Positions 51,477 to 59,827 of a DNA stretch of 64,000 nucleotides are shown here, one piece after another. The position numbers and the translations under genes are program-made. The first letter of the stretch is position 1. Each line of letters starts with the position of its first letter. The notes below the pieces were generated by a model. It saw only the letters and a program-made list of their open reading frames with translations. It ran no database searches and was not told the origin of the DNA. The stretch is from Gemella haemolysans (GTDB lineage Bacteria; Bacillota; Bacilli; Staphylococcales; Gemellaceae), in assembly GCF_001553035.1 (NCBI RefSeq), contig NZ_KQ959924.1, forward strand, positions 1 through 64,000. The letters run 5' to 3'.

Positions 51477-52337
51477 ATGATATTAAATAGAAATGATAAA
51501 ATAGCGTTGGTAGTATGTTCAAATGGAAAAAATATTGAAGATAAAGGTAGATTAGAAAAATTAGAGGATATTTTAGTAAAGATGGGTTTAGTACCTATCT
51601 TTACTAAATATATCTACAAAGATAAGGTTGGACGTGGAGCAAAAGTACAGGTTCGAGCTGAGGAGTTAATGTCCTTTTATAAAAATAAAGAAATAAAAGC
51701 AATTTTTGATATTTCTGGTGGAGATATTGCAAATGAGGTATTAGATTATTTAGACTATGATGCAATAAAAAGAAATTATAAACCCTTCTTTGGTTATAGT
51801 GATTTAACAACAATTTTAAATGCTTTGGGTAGCCAAACAAATGAAGTGAATTACTTGTATCAAATACTAAACATTATTGAGAGTACAGAAATCAGAGATA
51901 GCTTTGAAAATACTTTTATGAAAAATGAACAGACTCTATTAGATGTAAAATGGAAATTTCTACAAGGTAGTAGTGTGGAAGGTGAAGTAATCGGGGGAAA
52001 TATTAGATGTTTTCTAAAATTAGCAGGTACTAGATATTTTCCTAAAGTAGAAAATAAGATTCTATTTATCGAAGGATTAGGAACTTCTATAGAGGGATTA
52101 GCTACACATCTTGCACAGTTAAAGCAGATTGGAGTTTTTGATAAAATTTCAGGATTATTAATAGGAACTTTTACAAAAATTGAAAAAGAATTTTCTGTAG
52201 AGGAACTATTTGAACTTGTAAAAGAATATATTCCTGAACATTTACCTGTAGCTAAAACAAGTGAAGTAGGACATGCAAAAGATTCTAAAGTATTGGGAAT
52301 CGGTGGAATGATAAATATGAAAAATGAGTTGGTATAA
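51477..52337 (+). CDS. LD-carboxypeptidase, peptidase S66 (MccF-like)
   Basis: 286 aa. The nucleophile Ser is at residue 108 in FFGYSDLT, the acid region is FIEGLGTS, and the His is in VGHAKDSK (H266), giving the Ser-Glu-His triad of S66 peptidases. Such enzymes trim D-Ala from murein tetrapeptides or, in the MccF branch, detoxify microcin C-like compounds; this cannot be decided here. The stop codon lies inside a terminator loop. A decayed partial copy lies at 53400-53636. Confidence 0.82.
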   Translation: MILNRNDKIALVVCSNGKNIEDKGRLEKLEDILVKMGLVPIFTKYIYKDKVGRGAKVQVRAEELMSFYKNKEIKAIFDISGGDIANEVLDYLDYDAIKRNYKPFFGYSDLTTILNALGSQTNEVNYLYQILNIIESTEIRDSFENTFMKNEQTLLDVKWKFLQGSSVEGEVIGGNIRCFLKLAGTRYFPKVENKILFIEGLGTSIEGLATHLAQLKQIGVFDKISGLLIGTFTKIEKEFSVEELFELVKEYIPEHLPVAKTSEVGHAKDSKVLGIGGMINMKNELV

Positions 52338-52351
52338 AACCAACTCATTTT
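52321..52351. terminator. Bidirectional terminator enclosing the S66 stop
   Basis: 12-base perfect stem AAAATGAGTTGG / CCAACTCATTTT (52321-52332 / 52340-52351). Because TAA lies in the loop, the 5' arm is coding. A similar hairpin follows the decayed copy. Confidence 0.88.
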
Positions 52352-52354
52352 TCA

Positions 52355-53218
52355 TTAAATATCATACCATTTAGCGATGGCTTGTGTTCCGTTTGTTTTA
52401 CGGACTTTTTCCTCTAATTCATTATATACTTTGTATGTTGTTTCAAGCCCTGGAAGTTTGATATTCATTTTTTCACATTCTTCTAAAGCAAGTTTCATAT
52501 CTTTTATAAAATGGTGTACAAAAGATCCTGGTTTGTAATCTCCTTTTAAAATACGGGGAGCATATGAAGTCATTGAGAAACTTCCTCCAGAACCTGTTGA
52601 TACTGTTTTAAAGAAAGATTCTAAGTCAAGATCAACTTCTTTTGCAAATTTTAAGCTTTCAGCAACGGAAACCATAGTTGTAGCTATAGCTATTTGATTG
52701 GCAAGTTTTGTATATTGCCCTTTACCAGCTTCACCAAAATATGTAATATTTGTCCCTAGTTTTTCAACAAGTGGTAGGACAATTTCTTCATATGTTTTTT
52801 TGTCTCCACCAGCCATGATTGATAGAGTAGCATTTCTTGCTCCTATATCCCCACCAGTTACTGGAAGATCTAATGCATATGCCCCTATTTTCTCAAATTC
52901 ATTAGTAATTTTTTGAGCTAAAGTAGGAGATGATGTCGTCATATCCACAAATACTTGTCCTTTTTTAGCTGTTTTAATTAGTCCGTTTTCTCCTAAGTAA
53001 ACATCTTCAACATCTTTAGGATAACCTACTATGGTAAAGATTACATCAGCAAATAGCGGTGCTTCTTTTGCTTCTTTAAGTAGAGTAGCCCCACGTCTTA
53101 CTAAATTATCTGTTTTACTTTTTGTTCTGTTGAAAACAAAAAGCTCATGTCCAGCATCAATTAAATGTCCGGCCATACTGTTCCCCATTACTCCAGTTCC
53201 AATCCATGCAATTTTCAT
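52355..53218 (-). CDS. 3-Hydroxyisobutyrate-dehydrogenase-like oxidoreductase, copy A
   Basis: 287-aa beta-hydroxyacid dehydrogenase. The Rossmann N-terminus IAWIGTGVMGNSMAGHL, DLPVTGGDIGARN substrate loop, and GQYTKLANQIAIA with the catalytic Lys are present, followed by a helical C-terminal half. Substrate may be a small hydroxyacid such as tartronate semialdehyde or 3-hydroxyisobutyrate. It is convergent with the S66 gene and highly similar to the copy at 53656. Confidence 0.85.
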   Translation of the reverse strand: MKIAWIGTGVMGNSMAGHLIDAGHELFVFNRTKSKTDNLVRRGATLLKEAKEAPLFADVIFTIVGYPKDVEDVYLGENGLIKTAKKGQVFVDMTTSSPTLAQKITNEFEKIGAYALDLPVTGGDIGARNATLSIMAGGDKKTYEEIVLPLVEKLGTNITYFGEAGKGQYTKLANQIAIATTMVSVAESLKFAKEVDLDLESFFKTVSTGSGGSFSMTSYAPRILKGDYKPGSFVHHFIKDMKLALEECEKMNIKLPGLETTYKVYNELEEKVRKTNGTQAIAKWYDI

Positions 53219-53399
53219 ATTTTATTCCTCCTATATAAAATTAATTTATTCTTTAATTATATCATATAATTTTAAAATATCATTTTTTATGCTCTTAGAA
53301 GTTTATTTTACATGATTTTAGGTTTTGATGAAGTTTTAATTTTTAAGTTTACATAAAATTTTATTTATTTTATTAAAATTATTCAAAAGAAGAGTCTTT

Positions 53400-53636
53400 G
53401 TTACACATCTTACATAGTTATATCAAATTGAAGTTTTTGATAAAATTTCAGGATTATTAATAGGAACTTTTACAAAAATTGAAAAAGAAATTTCTGTAGA
53501 GGAACTATTTGAACTTGTTCAAGAGTATATTCCATCTTCTTTAGCAGTAGCTAAAACACAAGAAGTCGGACATGCGAAAAACTCTAAAGCACTAAAAATT
53601 GGAGAGAAAATATATATTAAAAATGAGTTGATCTAG
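53400..53636 (+). pseudogene. Decayed C-terminal copy of the S66 peptidase gene
   Basis: Plus-strand sequence corresponding to S66 residues ~208-286 (VFDKISGLLIGTFTKIEKE ... VGHAKNSK ... KNELI). An in-frame TAG (53415-53417) sits in the segment matching THLAQL, and the 5' two-thirds are missing; 53219-53399 shows no recognisable remainder. It ends in the same kind of terminator as the intact gene. Produced by tandem duplication of the S66-oxidoreductase segment. Confidence 0.85.
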
Positions 53637-53650
53637 CTGATCAACTCATT
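53622..53650. terminator. Bidirectional terminator after the decayed copy
   Basis: AATGAGTTGAT (53622-53632) pairs with ATCAACTCATT (53640-53650), T-rich on the plus strand. It also serves oxidoreductase copy B. Confidence 0.82.
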
Positions 53651-53655
53651 TATTT

Positions 53656-54519
53656 TTATAGTTTATACCATTTTGAAATTGCTTGAGTTCCATTTGTGTT
53701 ACGAACTTCTTCTTCTAATTCGTTGTAAATTTTATATGCTGTCTCAAGACCAGGTAGTTTAATGTTCATTTTTTCACATTCTTCTAAAGCTAGTTTCATA
53801 TCTTTAATAAAGTGATGAGTAAAGAATCCAGGTTTAAAATCTTTATTCAAGATACGTGGTCCGTATGAAGTCATTGAGAAGCTTCCACCTGAACCTGTTG
53901 ATACTGTCTTGAAGAATGAGTCTAAGTCTAAACCAACTTCTTTGGCGAATTTAAAGCTCTCAGCGACAGAAATCATAGTTGTAGCTATTGCAATCTGATT
54001 GGCAAGTTTTGTATATTGCCCCTTACCAGCTTCACCAAAATATGTAATATTTTTACCTAGTTTTTCAACTAGTGGAAGAACAACTTCTTCGAATTCTTTC
54101 TTATCTCCCCCAGCCATAATTGATAAAGTAGCATTTTTTGCTCCAACATCTCCACCTGTTACAGGAAGATCAAGTGCGTATGCACCAACTTTTAGAAATT
54201 CATTACTAATTTTTTCAGCTAGAGTAGGAGAAGAAGTAGTCATATCTACAAATACTTGACCTTTTTTAGCTGTTGTAATAAGTCCGTTTTCACCTAAATA
54301 AACTTCTTCAACATCTTTAGGGTAACCTACTATTGTAAATACTACATCAGCAAATTTAGGTGCGTCTTTTACTTCGTTAAGAAGTGTAGCTCCACGACTT
54401 ACTAAGTTATCAGTTTTACTCTTTGTTCTGTTGTAGACGAAAAGTTCGTGACCAGCATCCATAAGGTGACCAGCCATACTTTCTCCCATAACTCCAGTTC
54501 CAATCCATGCAATTTTCAT
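53656..54519 (-). CDS. 3-Hydroxyisobutyrate-dehydrogenase-like oxidoreductase, copy B
   Basis: 287 aa and clearly paralogous to copy A along its full length (IAWIGTGVMGESMAGHL, DLPVTGGDVGAKN, GQYTKLANQIAIA). The start ATG (54519) has GGAGG eight nt upstream; a start at 54534 would make that site coding. Coding quality is as good as copy A, so both copies seem functional. It is divergent from menA. Confidence 0.85.
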   Translation of the reverse strand: MKIAWIGTGVMGESMAGHLMDAGHELFVYNRTKSKTDNLVSRGATLLNEVKDAPKFADVVFTIVGYPKDVEEVYLGENGLITTAKKGQVFVDMTTSSPTLAEKISNEFLKVGAYALDLPVTGGDVGAKNATLSIMAGGDKKEFEEVVLPLVEKLGKNITYFGEAGKGQYTKLANQIAIATTMISVAESFKFAKEVGLDLDSFFKTVSTGSGGSFSMTSYGPRILNKDFKPGFFTHHFIKDMKLALEECEKMNIKLPGLETAYKIYNELEEEVRNTNGTQAISKWYKL

Positions 54520-54639
54520 AGGGAATGCCTCCAATAAATAGTTTTATGTTCTTTAATTATATCACAAATTGATGAAAACGCTATGCTAAATGATTATAGA
54601 TAGAAGGAAAGAAATTTAATATCATAGCACTTCAAAATA

Positions 54640-54648
54640 TGGTATAAT
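54640..54648 (+). promoter_or_regulatory. Extended -10 promoter of menA
   Basis: TGG-TATAAT at 54640-54648, without a good -35. An AGGAGG site and GTG start follow. Confidence 0.55.
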
Positions 54649-54680
54649 ATTCAAGGTAAGAAGATAACTAGGAGGATATT

Positions 54681-55583
54681 GTGAATAAAAGTAAATTAAA
54701 AGAATTTTTCATGTGTACAAGACCACATAGTTATCCAGCATCAATAGCACCAGTCTTATTTGGCGCTACTTATGCTTTAGGATATGAGATTAAGTTTTCG
54801 ATTTTAAAATTTATTTTGTTTTTACTGGCATGTCTATTGATTCAAGCAGCAACTAACCTGTTTAATGAATACTATGATTATAAGCATGGTTTGGACAAAA
54901 TTGATTCTGAGGGGATTTCTGGTTCGATAGTGAAGGGGAATCTAAGTCCTAGAGAAGTTATGGTAGGTGCATTGGTATTATATGCACTAGCTTTTGTACT
55001 GGGATTAATTTTGACTTTTATAACTAGTTTTTATGTACTACTGGTAGGGCTAGTATGTATGCTTGCTGGATATTTTTATACAGGTGGAAAGTATCCTATA
55101 GCTTATTCTCCTTTTGGAGAAGTTGTTTCTGGATTCTTTATGGGAACAATAATTATTGCTTTATCTTTTTACTTTCAAACTGGATATGTAAATACTGATA
55201 TTATTGTAGTTTCAATACCTTTGTTTATTATGATTGGAGCTATTTTATTAGCGAATAATATCCGTGATTTAGATAATGATAAAGAATCAGGAAGAAGAAC
55301 TTATGCGATATTAGTCGGAAGAAATAATGCTATTAAAACAATGGCAATTAGCTTTATCGTAGTATATTTATTAAATGTTTTATTTATAATTACTAAATAT
55401 GCTTCATGGTGGAATCTACTGGTGTTTGTTACTATTCCTTTAGCGATAAAAATAATTAAAGGTTTTAGTGAGAATAATCATAAAAAAACAATGGCGCCAT
55501 TCATGGTGTTAACAGCTAAGTTAACGATTTTTGTAGGATTCATAATGTCGTTAGCGAATATACTGAAATATTTAATGAACTAA
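54681..55583 (+). CDS. menA: 1,4-Dihydroxy-2-naphthoate polyprenyltransferase
   Basis: 300-aa UbiA-family membrane enzyme attaching the isoprenoid tail in menaquinone synthesis. It has the first Asp-rich motif NLFNEYYDYKHGLD (~60-73) and the second NNIRDLDNDKESGRRT (~192-207), plus about eight to nine hydrophobic segments. GTG start at 54681 after AGGAGG. No other men genes lie here. The isoprenoid substrate links it to the mevalonate operon at the window start. Confidence 0.9.
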   Translation: MNKSKLKEFFMCTRPHSYPASIAPVLFGATYALGYEIKFSILKFILFLLACLLIQAATNLFNEYYDYKHGLDKIDSEGISGSIVKGNLSPREVMVGALVLYALAFVLGLILTFITSFYVLLVGLVCMLAGYFYTGGKYPIAYSPFGEVVSGFFMGTIIIALSFYFQTGYVNTDIIVVSIPLFIMIGAILLANNIRDLDNDKESGRRTYAILVGRNNAIKTMAISFIVVYLLNVLFIITKYASWWNLLVFVTIPLAIKIIKGFSENNHKKTMAPFMVLTAKLTIFVGFIMSLANILKYLMN

Positions 55584-55613
55584 AAAAAATATAAAAAGAG
55601 TCAACTTTTTTTG

Positions 55614-55642
55614 TTGACATCTTAAAGTAAAAGATATATAAT
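55614..55642 (+). promoter_or_regulatory. Promoter of yceD-rpmF
   Basis: TTGACA (55614-55619), 17-nt spacer, TATAAT (55637-55642). A hairpin GTCAAC/GTTGAC (55600-55605 / 55613-55618) that may end menA overlaps the -35. Confidence 0.82.
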
Positions 55643-55670
55643 AAATAATGTGTTTATGAGGTGATATTTA

Positions 55671-56177
55671 ATGAAATGGTTAAGATCTTCGTTATTCAAA
55701 AATAATAGTGATACTTTTGTTTTTGAAGAAAATATAAATGTTAAAGTAGAACACTATGATAACTCTCTAAAAGATATTAGAGATGTTGTTGTTAGTGGAA
55801 AATTAACTCGAGGTGGACAAGATAAAATCTATGCCTATCTATTAATTAAAGGAAACTTCGAAATGATTTCAGGAAAAACACTTAAAGAAGTGGTGGTTCC
55901 ATTTGAAATTGAAGAGAGAGAAGAATACGTTGATAAGTCTGTATTTGCAGGCGAAGAGGTATTCGACGTTAATTTAATGGATATGTATATTGACTTAACA
56001 CCTTTAGTAAATGAGCTTATAATTTTAAATATTCCAATAACTACTTCTGATGAAGAAGAGTTAGAAATGGTTTCTGGTAATGACTGGGAAGTGGTTTCTG
56101 AAGAATCTTTAACTGATGTTAAAGAAAAGAAAGAATCACCATTTGCGGCTCTTAATGGATTATTTAAAGAACAATAA
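55671..56177 (+). CDS. yceD: YceD/DUF177-family protein
   Basis: 168 aa. The central region (VVVSGKLTRGGQDKIYAYLLIKG ... VVVPFEIEEREEYVD ... IDLTPLVNELIILNIP) follows the DUF177/YceD pattern and the gene is located immediately before rpmF, the usual neighbour. The cysteine pairs seen in some homologues are absent. In plants and some bacteria the family affects 23S rRNA maturation. The C-terminus is acidic then lysine-rich. Confidence 0.88.
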   Translation: MKWLRSSLFKNNSDTFVFEENINVKVEHYDNSLKDIRDVVVSGKLTRGGQDKIYAYLLIKGNFEMISGKTLKEVVVPFEIEEREEYVDKSVFAGEEVFDVNLMDMYIDLTPLVNELIILNIPITTSDEEELEMVSGNDWEVVSEESLTDVKEKKESPFAALNGLFKEQ

Positions 56178-56209
56178 GAATTATTTAAAATAATTGGAGG
56201 AAATTAACT

Positions 56210-56386
56210 ATGGCAGTTCCTTTTAGAAGAACATCAAAAACAGCTAAAAGAAAAAGAAGAACTCACAAAAAACTATCTGCACCATCAATTACTATCGATG
56301 CAACAACTGGTAACTACGTAATGGGTCACCGTGTTGATAGAAAAACTGGTATGTACAAAGGTAGACAAGTTCTAGACGTTAAATAA
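56210..56386 (+). CDS. rpmF: 50S ribosomal protein L32
   Basis: 58-aa ribosomal protein. The conserved start [20 protein letters not shown] is followed by a basic helix and [12 protein letters not shown]. It has no cysteines, so it is the zinc-free form. TTGGAGG lies upstream. Cotranscribed with yceD, and followed by a strong terminator. Confidence 0.96.
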   Translation: MAVPFRRTSKTAKRKRRTHKKLSAPSITIDATTGNYVMGHRVDRKTGMYKGRQVLDVK

Positions 56387-56399
56387 TTTAAATATTACC

Positions 56400-56431
56400 A
56401 AACCCTAAGGAGGTGTCCTTAGGGTTTTTTT
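56400..56431 (+). terminator. Terminator of rpmF
   Basis: 12-base perfect stem (56400-56411 / 56416-56427), GGTG loop, and a T-run. Confidence 0.94.
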
Positions 56432-56610
56432 ATGTTTAAAATTAAGTTAAGTAAATGAAATATATGAGATTTGCATTTAAAGATTTAAATTTATATTAAA
56501 AATGAATAGAAAATAAATCTTTAAATTTGTATTAGTAAGTTGTATAATAAATATAAGGATATAGAATATTATTTCTTAATTGTTTAGGAATATGAAAAGA
56601 GGACTTTATT

Positions 56611-57717
56611 ATGACAAATTATGGAATTGTTGGAACAGGTTATTTTGGTGCAGACTTAGCGCGTTCATTAGAGAAAATAAAAGATGCGAAGGTGACTGCA
56701 GTTTTTGATCCGGAAAATGGAGAGAAAGTTTCTAGGGAGCTTAATGCAAAAAATTGTTTGTCGTTGGAAGAGTTGGTTGGTCTAGATGAGGTAGATTGTG
56801 TTATCGTCGCAACACCTAGTAATTTACACCGTGAACCTGTAGTGTTAGCGGCTAGAAATGGAAAACATGTGTTTTGTGAGAAACCAATTTCTTTATCGTA
56901 TGAAGATTGTAAGGTTATGGTTGAGACTTGTAGAGAAAATAACGTGATTTTTATGGCGGGTCATATTATGAATTTTTTTAATGGAGTACGTCACGCAAAA
57001 GAATTGATTAAGCAAGGGAAAATTGGGGATGTAATATTTTGTCATGCTGCAAGAACAGGATGGGAAGAAAAACAAGAAACTGTTTCTTGGAAAAAAATTC
57101 GATCACAATCTGGAGGACACTTATACCATCACATTCATGAACTTGATTGTATTCAATTTATTATGGATGGTCTACCTGAGCAAGCAACTATGATAGGCGG
57201 AAATGTATGTCATGTCGGTGAAAATTTTGGTGATGAAGATGATTTCTTAATAGTTAATCTGGAATTTTCTAATAAACGATATGCAGTACTTGAATATGGG
57301 AATGCATTTAGATGGGGTGAACATTATGTCCTTATAGAAGGTACAAAAGGAGCTATAAAATTAGATTTATATAATACTAAAGGTACTTTAAGAGTAGTGG
57401 GAGAAGGAGAGAGTTATTTCTTAATCCATGAATCAAAAGAAGAAGATGATGATAGAACGGCTATTTATACAGGTAGAGGAATGGACGGAGGAATAGCTTA
57501 TGGAAATCCTAATGTACGTTGTCCACTTTGGTTACAAAGCTGTATAGATAAAGAAATGTTGTATTTGCATAATATTTTGAATGGAGAAAAAGTATCAAAA
57601 GAATATGAAAAACTATTAAATGGTGTCGCAGCTCTAGAGTCAATTGCGACTGCTGATGCATGTACATTGTCTTTAAAAGAAAATAGAAAAGTAGAGTTGA
57701 GAGAAATAGTGAAATAG
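56611..57717 (+). CDS. Gfo/Idh/MocA-family oxidoreductase
   Basis: 368 aa. N-terminal Rossmann fold (YGIVGTGYFGADLARSL), the family EKP motif with the catalytic Lys (GKHVFCEKPISL, ~K95), and a C-terminal alpha/beta substrate domain (e.g. SGGHLYHHIHELDCIQF with the active-site His). Family members act on sugars, inositol or similar polyols; the substrate is unknown and no sugar transporter is adjacent. Single gene with its own start site region. Confidence 0.85.
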   Translation: MTNYGIVGTGYFGADLARSLEKIKDAKVTAVFDPENGEKVSRELNAKNCLSLEELVGLDEVDCVIVATPSNLHREPVVLAARNGKHVFCEKPISLSYEDCKVMVETCRENNVIFMAGHIMNFFNGVRHAKELIKQGKIGDVIFCHAARTGWEEKQETVSWKKIRSQSGGHLYHHIHELDCIQFIMDGLPEQATMIGGNVCHVGENFGDEDDFLIVNLEFSNKRYAVLEYGNAFRWGEHYVLIEGTKGAIKLDLYNTKGTLRVVGEGESYFLIHESKEEDDDRTAIYTGRGMDGGIAYGNPNVRCPLWLQSCIDKEMLYLHNILNGEKVSKEYEKLLNGVAALESIATADACTLSLKENRKVELREIVK

Positions 57718-57737
57718 AAAATAAGAGACTAATAAAA

Positions 57738-57772
57738 ACAATACTCCAAGAGAAAATCTCTTGGAGTATTGT
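57738..57772. terminator. Bidirectional terminator
   Basis: 16-base perfect stem ACAATACTCCAAGAGA / TCTCTTGGAGTATTGT (57738-57753 / 57757-57772) between convergent genes. Confidence 0.93.
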
Positions 57773-57781
57773 TTTATAATA

Positions 57782-58858
57782 TTAATCTAAGTATCCTAAT
57801 TTTTTAATTAATTCTGCAGTTAATACAGCTCCACCAGCTGCTCCACGTAATGTATTGTGAGAAAGTCCTACGAATTTGTAGTCAAATAGGTTATCTTCAC
57901 GAAGACGACCTACAGTTATTTGCATACCTTTTTCGTTATCACGATCTAGAACCGGTTGTGGACGATCGTTTTCTTCATAATATTTAATGAATGGAGTTGG
58001 TGCTAGTGGTAATTCATGTTTAGCAATTTCAGGAACATGATTTTTAATTTTTTCAACTAAAGTTTCTAGTCCAGGGTTATTTTCTAAATTGAATGATACA
58101 CAAGCAAGGTGTCCGTCAAGAACTGGAACACGAATACATTGAGCTGAAAGTTTCATAGAATCATCTGGAACGATTTTCCCATCAACTACTTTACCAAAGA
58201 TTTTAAGTGGTTCTTTTTCACTTTTCTCTTCTTCTCCTCCGATGTAAGGGATGATATTTTCTACCATTTCAGGCCACTCATTGAAAGTTTTTCCGCTTCC
58301 AGAGATAGCTTGATAAGTACAGATAGAAGCTTCTTTAACACCGTACTCTTTAATTGCTTCAAAGATAGGTACATAACTTTGAATTGAACAGTTAGGTTTT
58401 GTAACGATGAATCCTTTTTTAGTTCCAAGACGTTCTCTTTGTGCAGGAAGAACATCTAGGTGTGCTGAGTTAATCTCTGGAATAATCATCGGTACATCAT
58501 CTTTGTTACGGTTAGCAGAGTTGTTAGATACAACAACAACTTCACGTTTAGCGTAGTCTTCTTCAAGTTTGATTAAAGCTTCTTTATCAAGGTTGATGGC
58601 ACAGAATACCATATCAATTCCTTCAGAAACTTCATCAATTTTGTATAAGTCTTCAACAACTAATTCTTTAGTGTATTCAGGAACAGCGTGATCTAATTTC
58701 CAACGACTTTCCATAAGCTCTCCATATTTTTTACCAGCAGAACGAGGTGATGCTGCTAATTTTACTACATCGAAGTATGGGTGATTTTCTAATAATACTA
58801 ATAGGCGTTGACCTACCATTCCTGTTGCCCCAAGTACAGCTACTCTTGATTTTTGCAT
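57782..58858 (-). CDS. asd: Aspartate-semialdehyde dehydrogenase, archaeal/fungal type
   Basis: 358 aa. It makes aspartate semialdehyde, the branch point to Lys, Met and Thr. N-terminal Rossmann loop VLGATGMVGQRL, the nucleophile Cys in KPNCSIQSYVPIFEAI (~C156), and the acid/base His in LDGHLACVSF are visible, with a C-terminal LRGAAGGAVLTAEL. The arrangement follows the TIGR00978-like class typical of archaea and fungi, not the common bacterial Asd. Monocistronic. It complements dapA and hom in this window. Confidence 0.9.
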   Translation of the reverse strand: MQKSRVAVLGATGMVGQRLLVLLENHPYFDVVKLAASPRSAGKKYGELMESRWKLDHAVPEYTKELVVEDLYKIDEVSEGIDMVFCAINLDKEALIKLEEDYAKREVVVVSNNSANRNKDDVPMIIPEINSAHLDVLPAQRERLGTKKGFIVTKPNCSIQSYVPIFEAIKEYGVKEASICTYQAISGSGKTFNEWPEMVENIIPYIGGEEEKSEKEPLKIFGKVVDGKIVPDDSMKLSAQCIRVPVLDGHLACVSFNLENNPGLETLVEKIKNHVPEIAKHELPLAPTPFIKYYEENDRPQPVLDRDNEKGMQITVGRLREDNLFDYKFVGLSHNTLRGAAGGAVLTAELIKKLGYLD

Positions 58859-58945
58859 AATAAATTTCTCCTTTATTTATATAAAATTATTTCAAAATGA
58901 ACTCCTTCTTTGTAATGAAAGAAGAAGTTCAAAAATTTTAACGTA

Positions 58946-59827
58946 TTAATTTAGAACTACTGTTCCTTCTTTATCAACTTTTAATAAAATTGCTTGCCAG
59001 TTGTATTTTAATTTAGCAAGTTCAGTTTTTATTTTTTCAATATTGTTAGTATCGCTAACGATATTCATTAATGTAGAACCACTTCCAGAAATGAAAAATG
59101 CTGAACTATCAATTTTTTCACAAATTTCTCTAACTTCGTGATATTCATGTATTATTTCTTTTCTGTAAGGTTCATGGATTTTATCTCCCATAACCTTATT
59201 AAGAAGTTCTAAATCATAAGTTTCAAATGCCTTAATAACCGATCCGATACGTGATAACGAGTAGATTGCATCTTGAAGTTTAATTTCTTTTGGCATTACC
59301 TTTCTAGCTTCTTCAGTAGAAGTTTCGAAGTTTGGTATTAGTGCCAAGAAGTTAAATCTTTCATCGACTTCGTATCTTACAGTTACCGCTTCTTTACTAT
59401 CAGTAGTGCAAGATGAACTTAAACTTCCGAAAATAGCTGGCGAAACATTGTCAGGATGTCCTTCGATTTCGTTAGCTATTGTAAAGATTTCTTGTTTATC
59501 AATAGGTGTGTCAGTTAATAAGTATGCACCATAAATTCCAGCAACTACACATGTAGAGCTACTACCTAAACCACGGCTAATTGGTACATCATTTTCGATA
59601 GATATTCTAACACCTGAAATTTCTTTGTTTAATTTTTTTAGTGTAGTTAGTAATGTTTGATAAACTAGGTTATTTTTATTTGAAAAACGTTCTTCAAATC
59701 CGACGAATTCTAGACCGCTGTCTAATTTCTCGAATTTAAAAGTAGTGTAAAGTGTCAAAGCAACACCAAGGCTATCAAATCCACATCCAACATTAGCTGA
59801 AGTGGCAGGTACACGAACACTTACCAT
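58946..59827 (-). CDS. thrB: Homoserine kinase
   Basis: 293-aa GHMP kinase phosphorylating homoserine. The N-terminal VRVPATSANVGCGFDSLG and the ATP loop PISRGLGSSSTCVV (~83-96) are characteristic, with the C-terminal FFISGSGSTLMNI glycine motif. Its start overlaps the thrC stop by one base, giving coupled thrC-thrB translation. Confidence 0.95.
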   Translation of the reverse strand: MVSVRVPATSANVGCGFDSLGVALTLYTTFKFEKLDSGLEFVGFEERFSNKNNLVYQTLLTTLKKLNKEISGVRISIENDVPISRGLGSSSTCVVAGIYGAYLLTDTPIDKQEIFTIANEIEGHPDNVSPAIFGSLSSSCTTDSKEAVTVRYEVDERFNFLALIPNFETSTEEARKVMPKEIKLQDAIYSLSRIGSVIKAFETYDLELLNKVMGDKIHEPYRKEIIHEYHEVREICEKIDSSAFFISGSGSTLMNIVSDTNNIEKIKTELAKLKYNWQAILLKVDKEGTVVLN

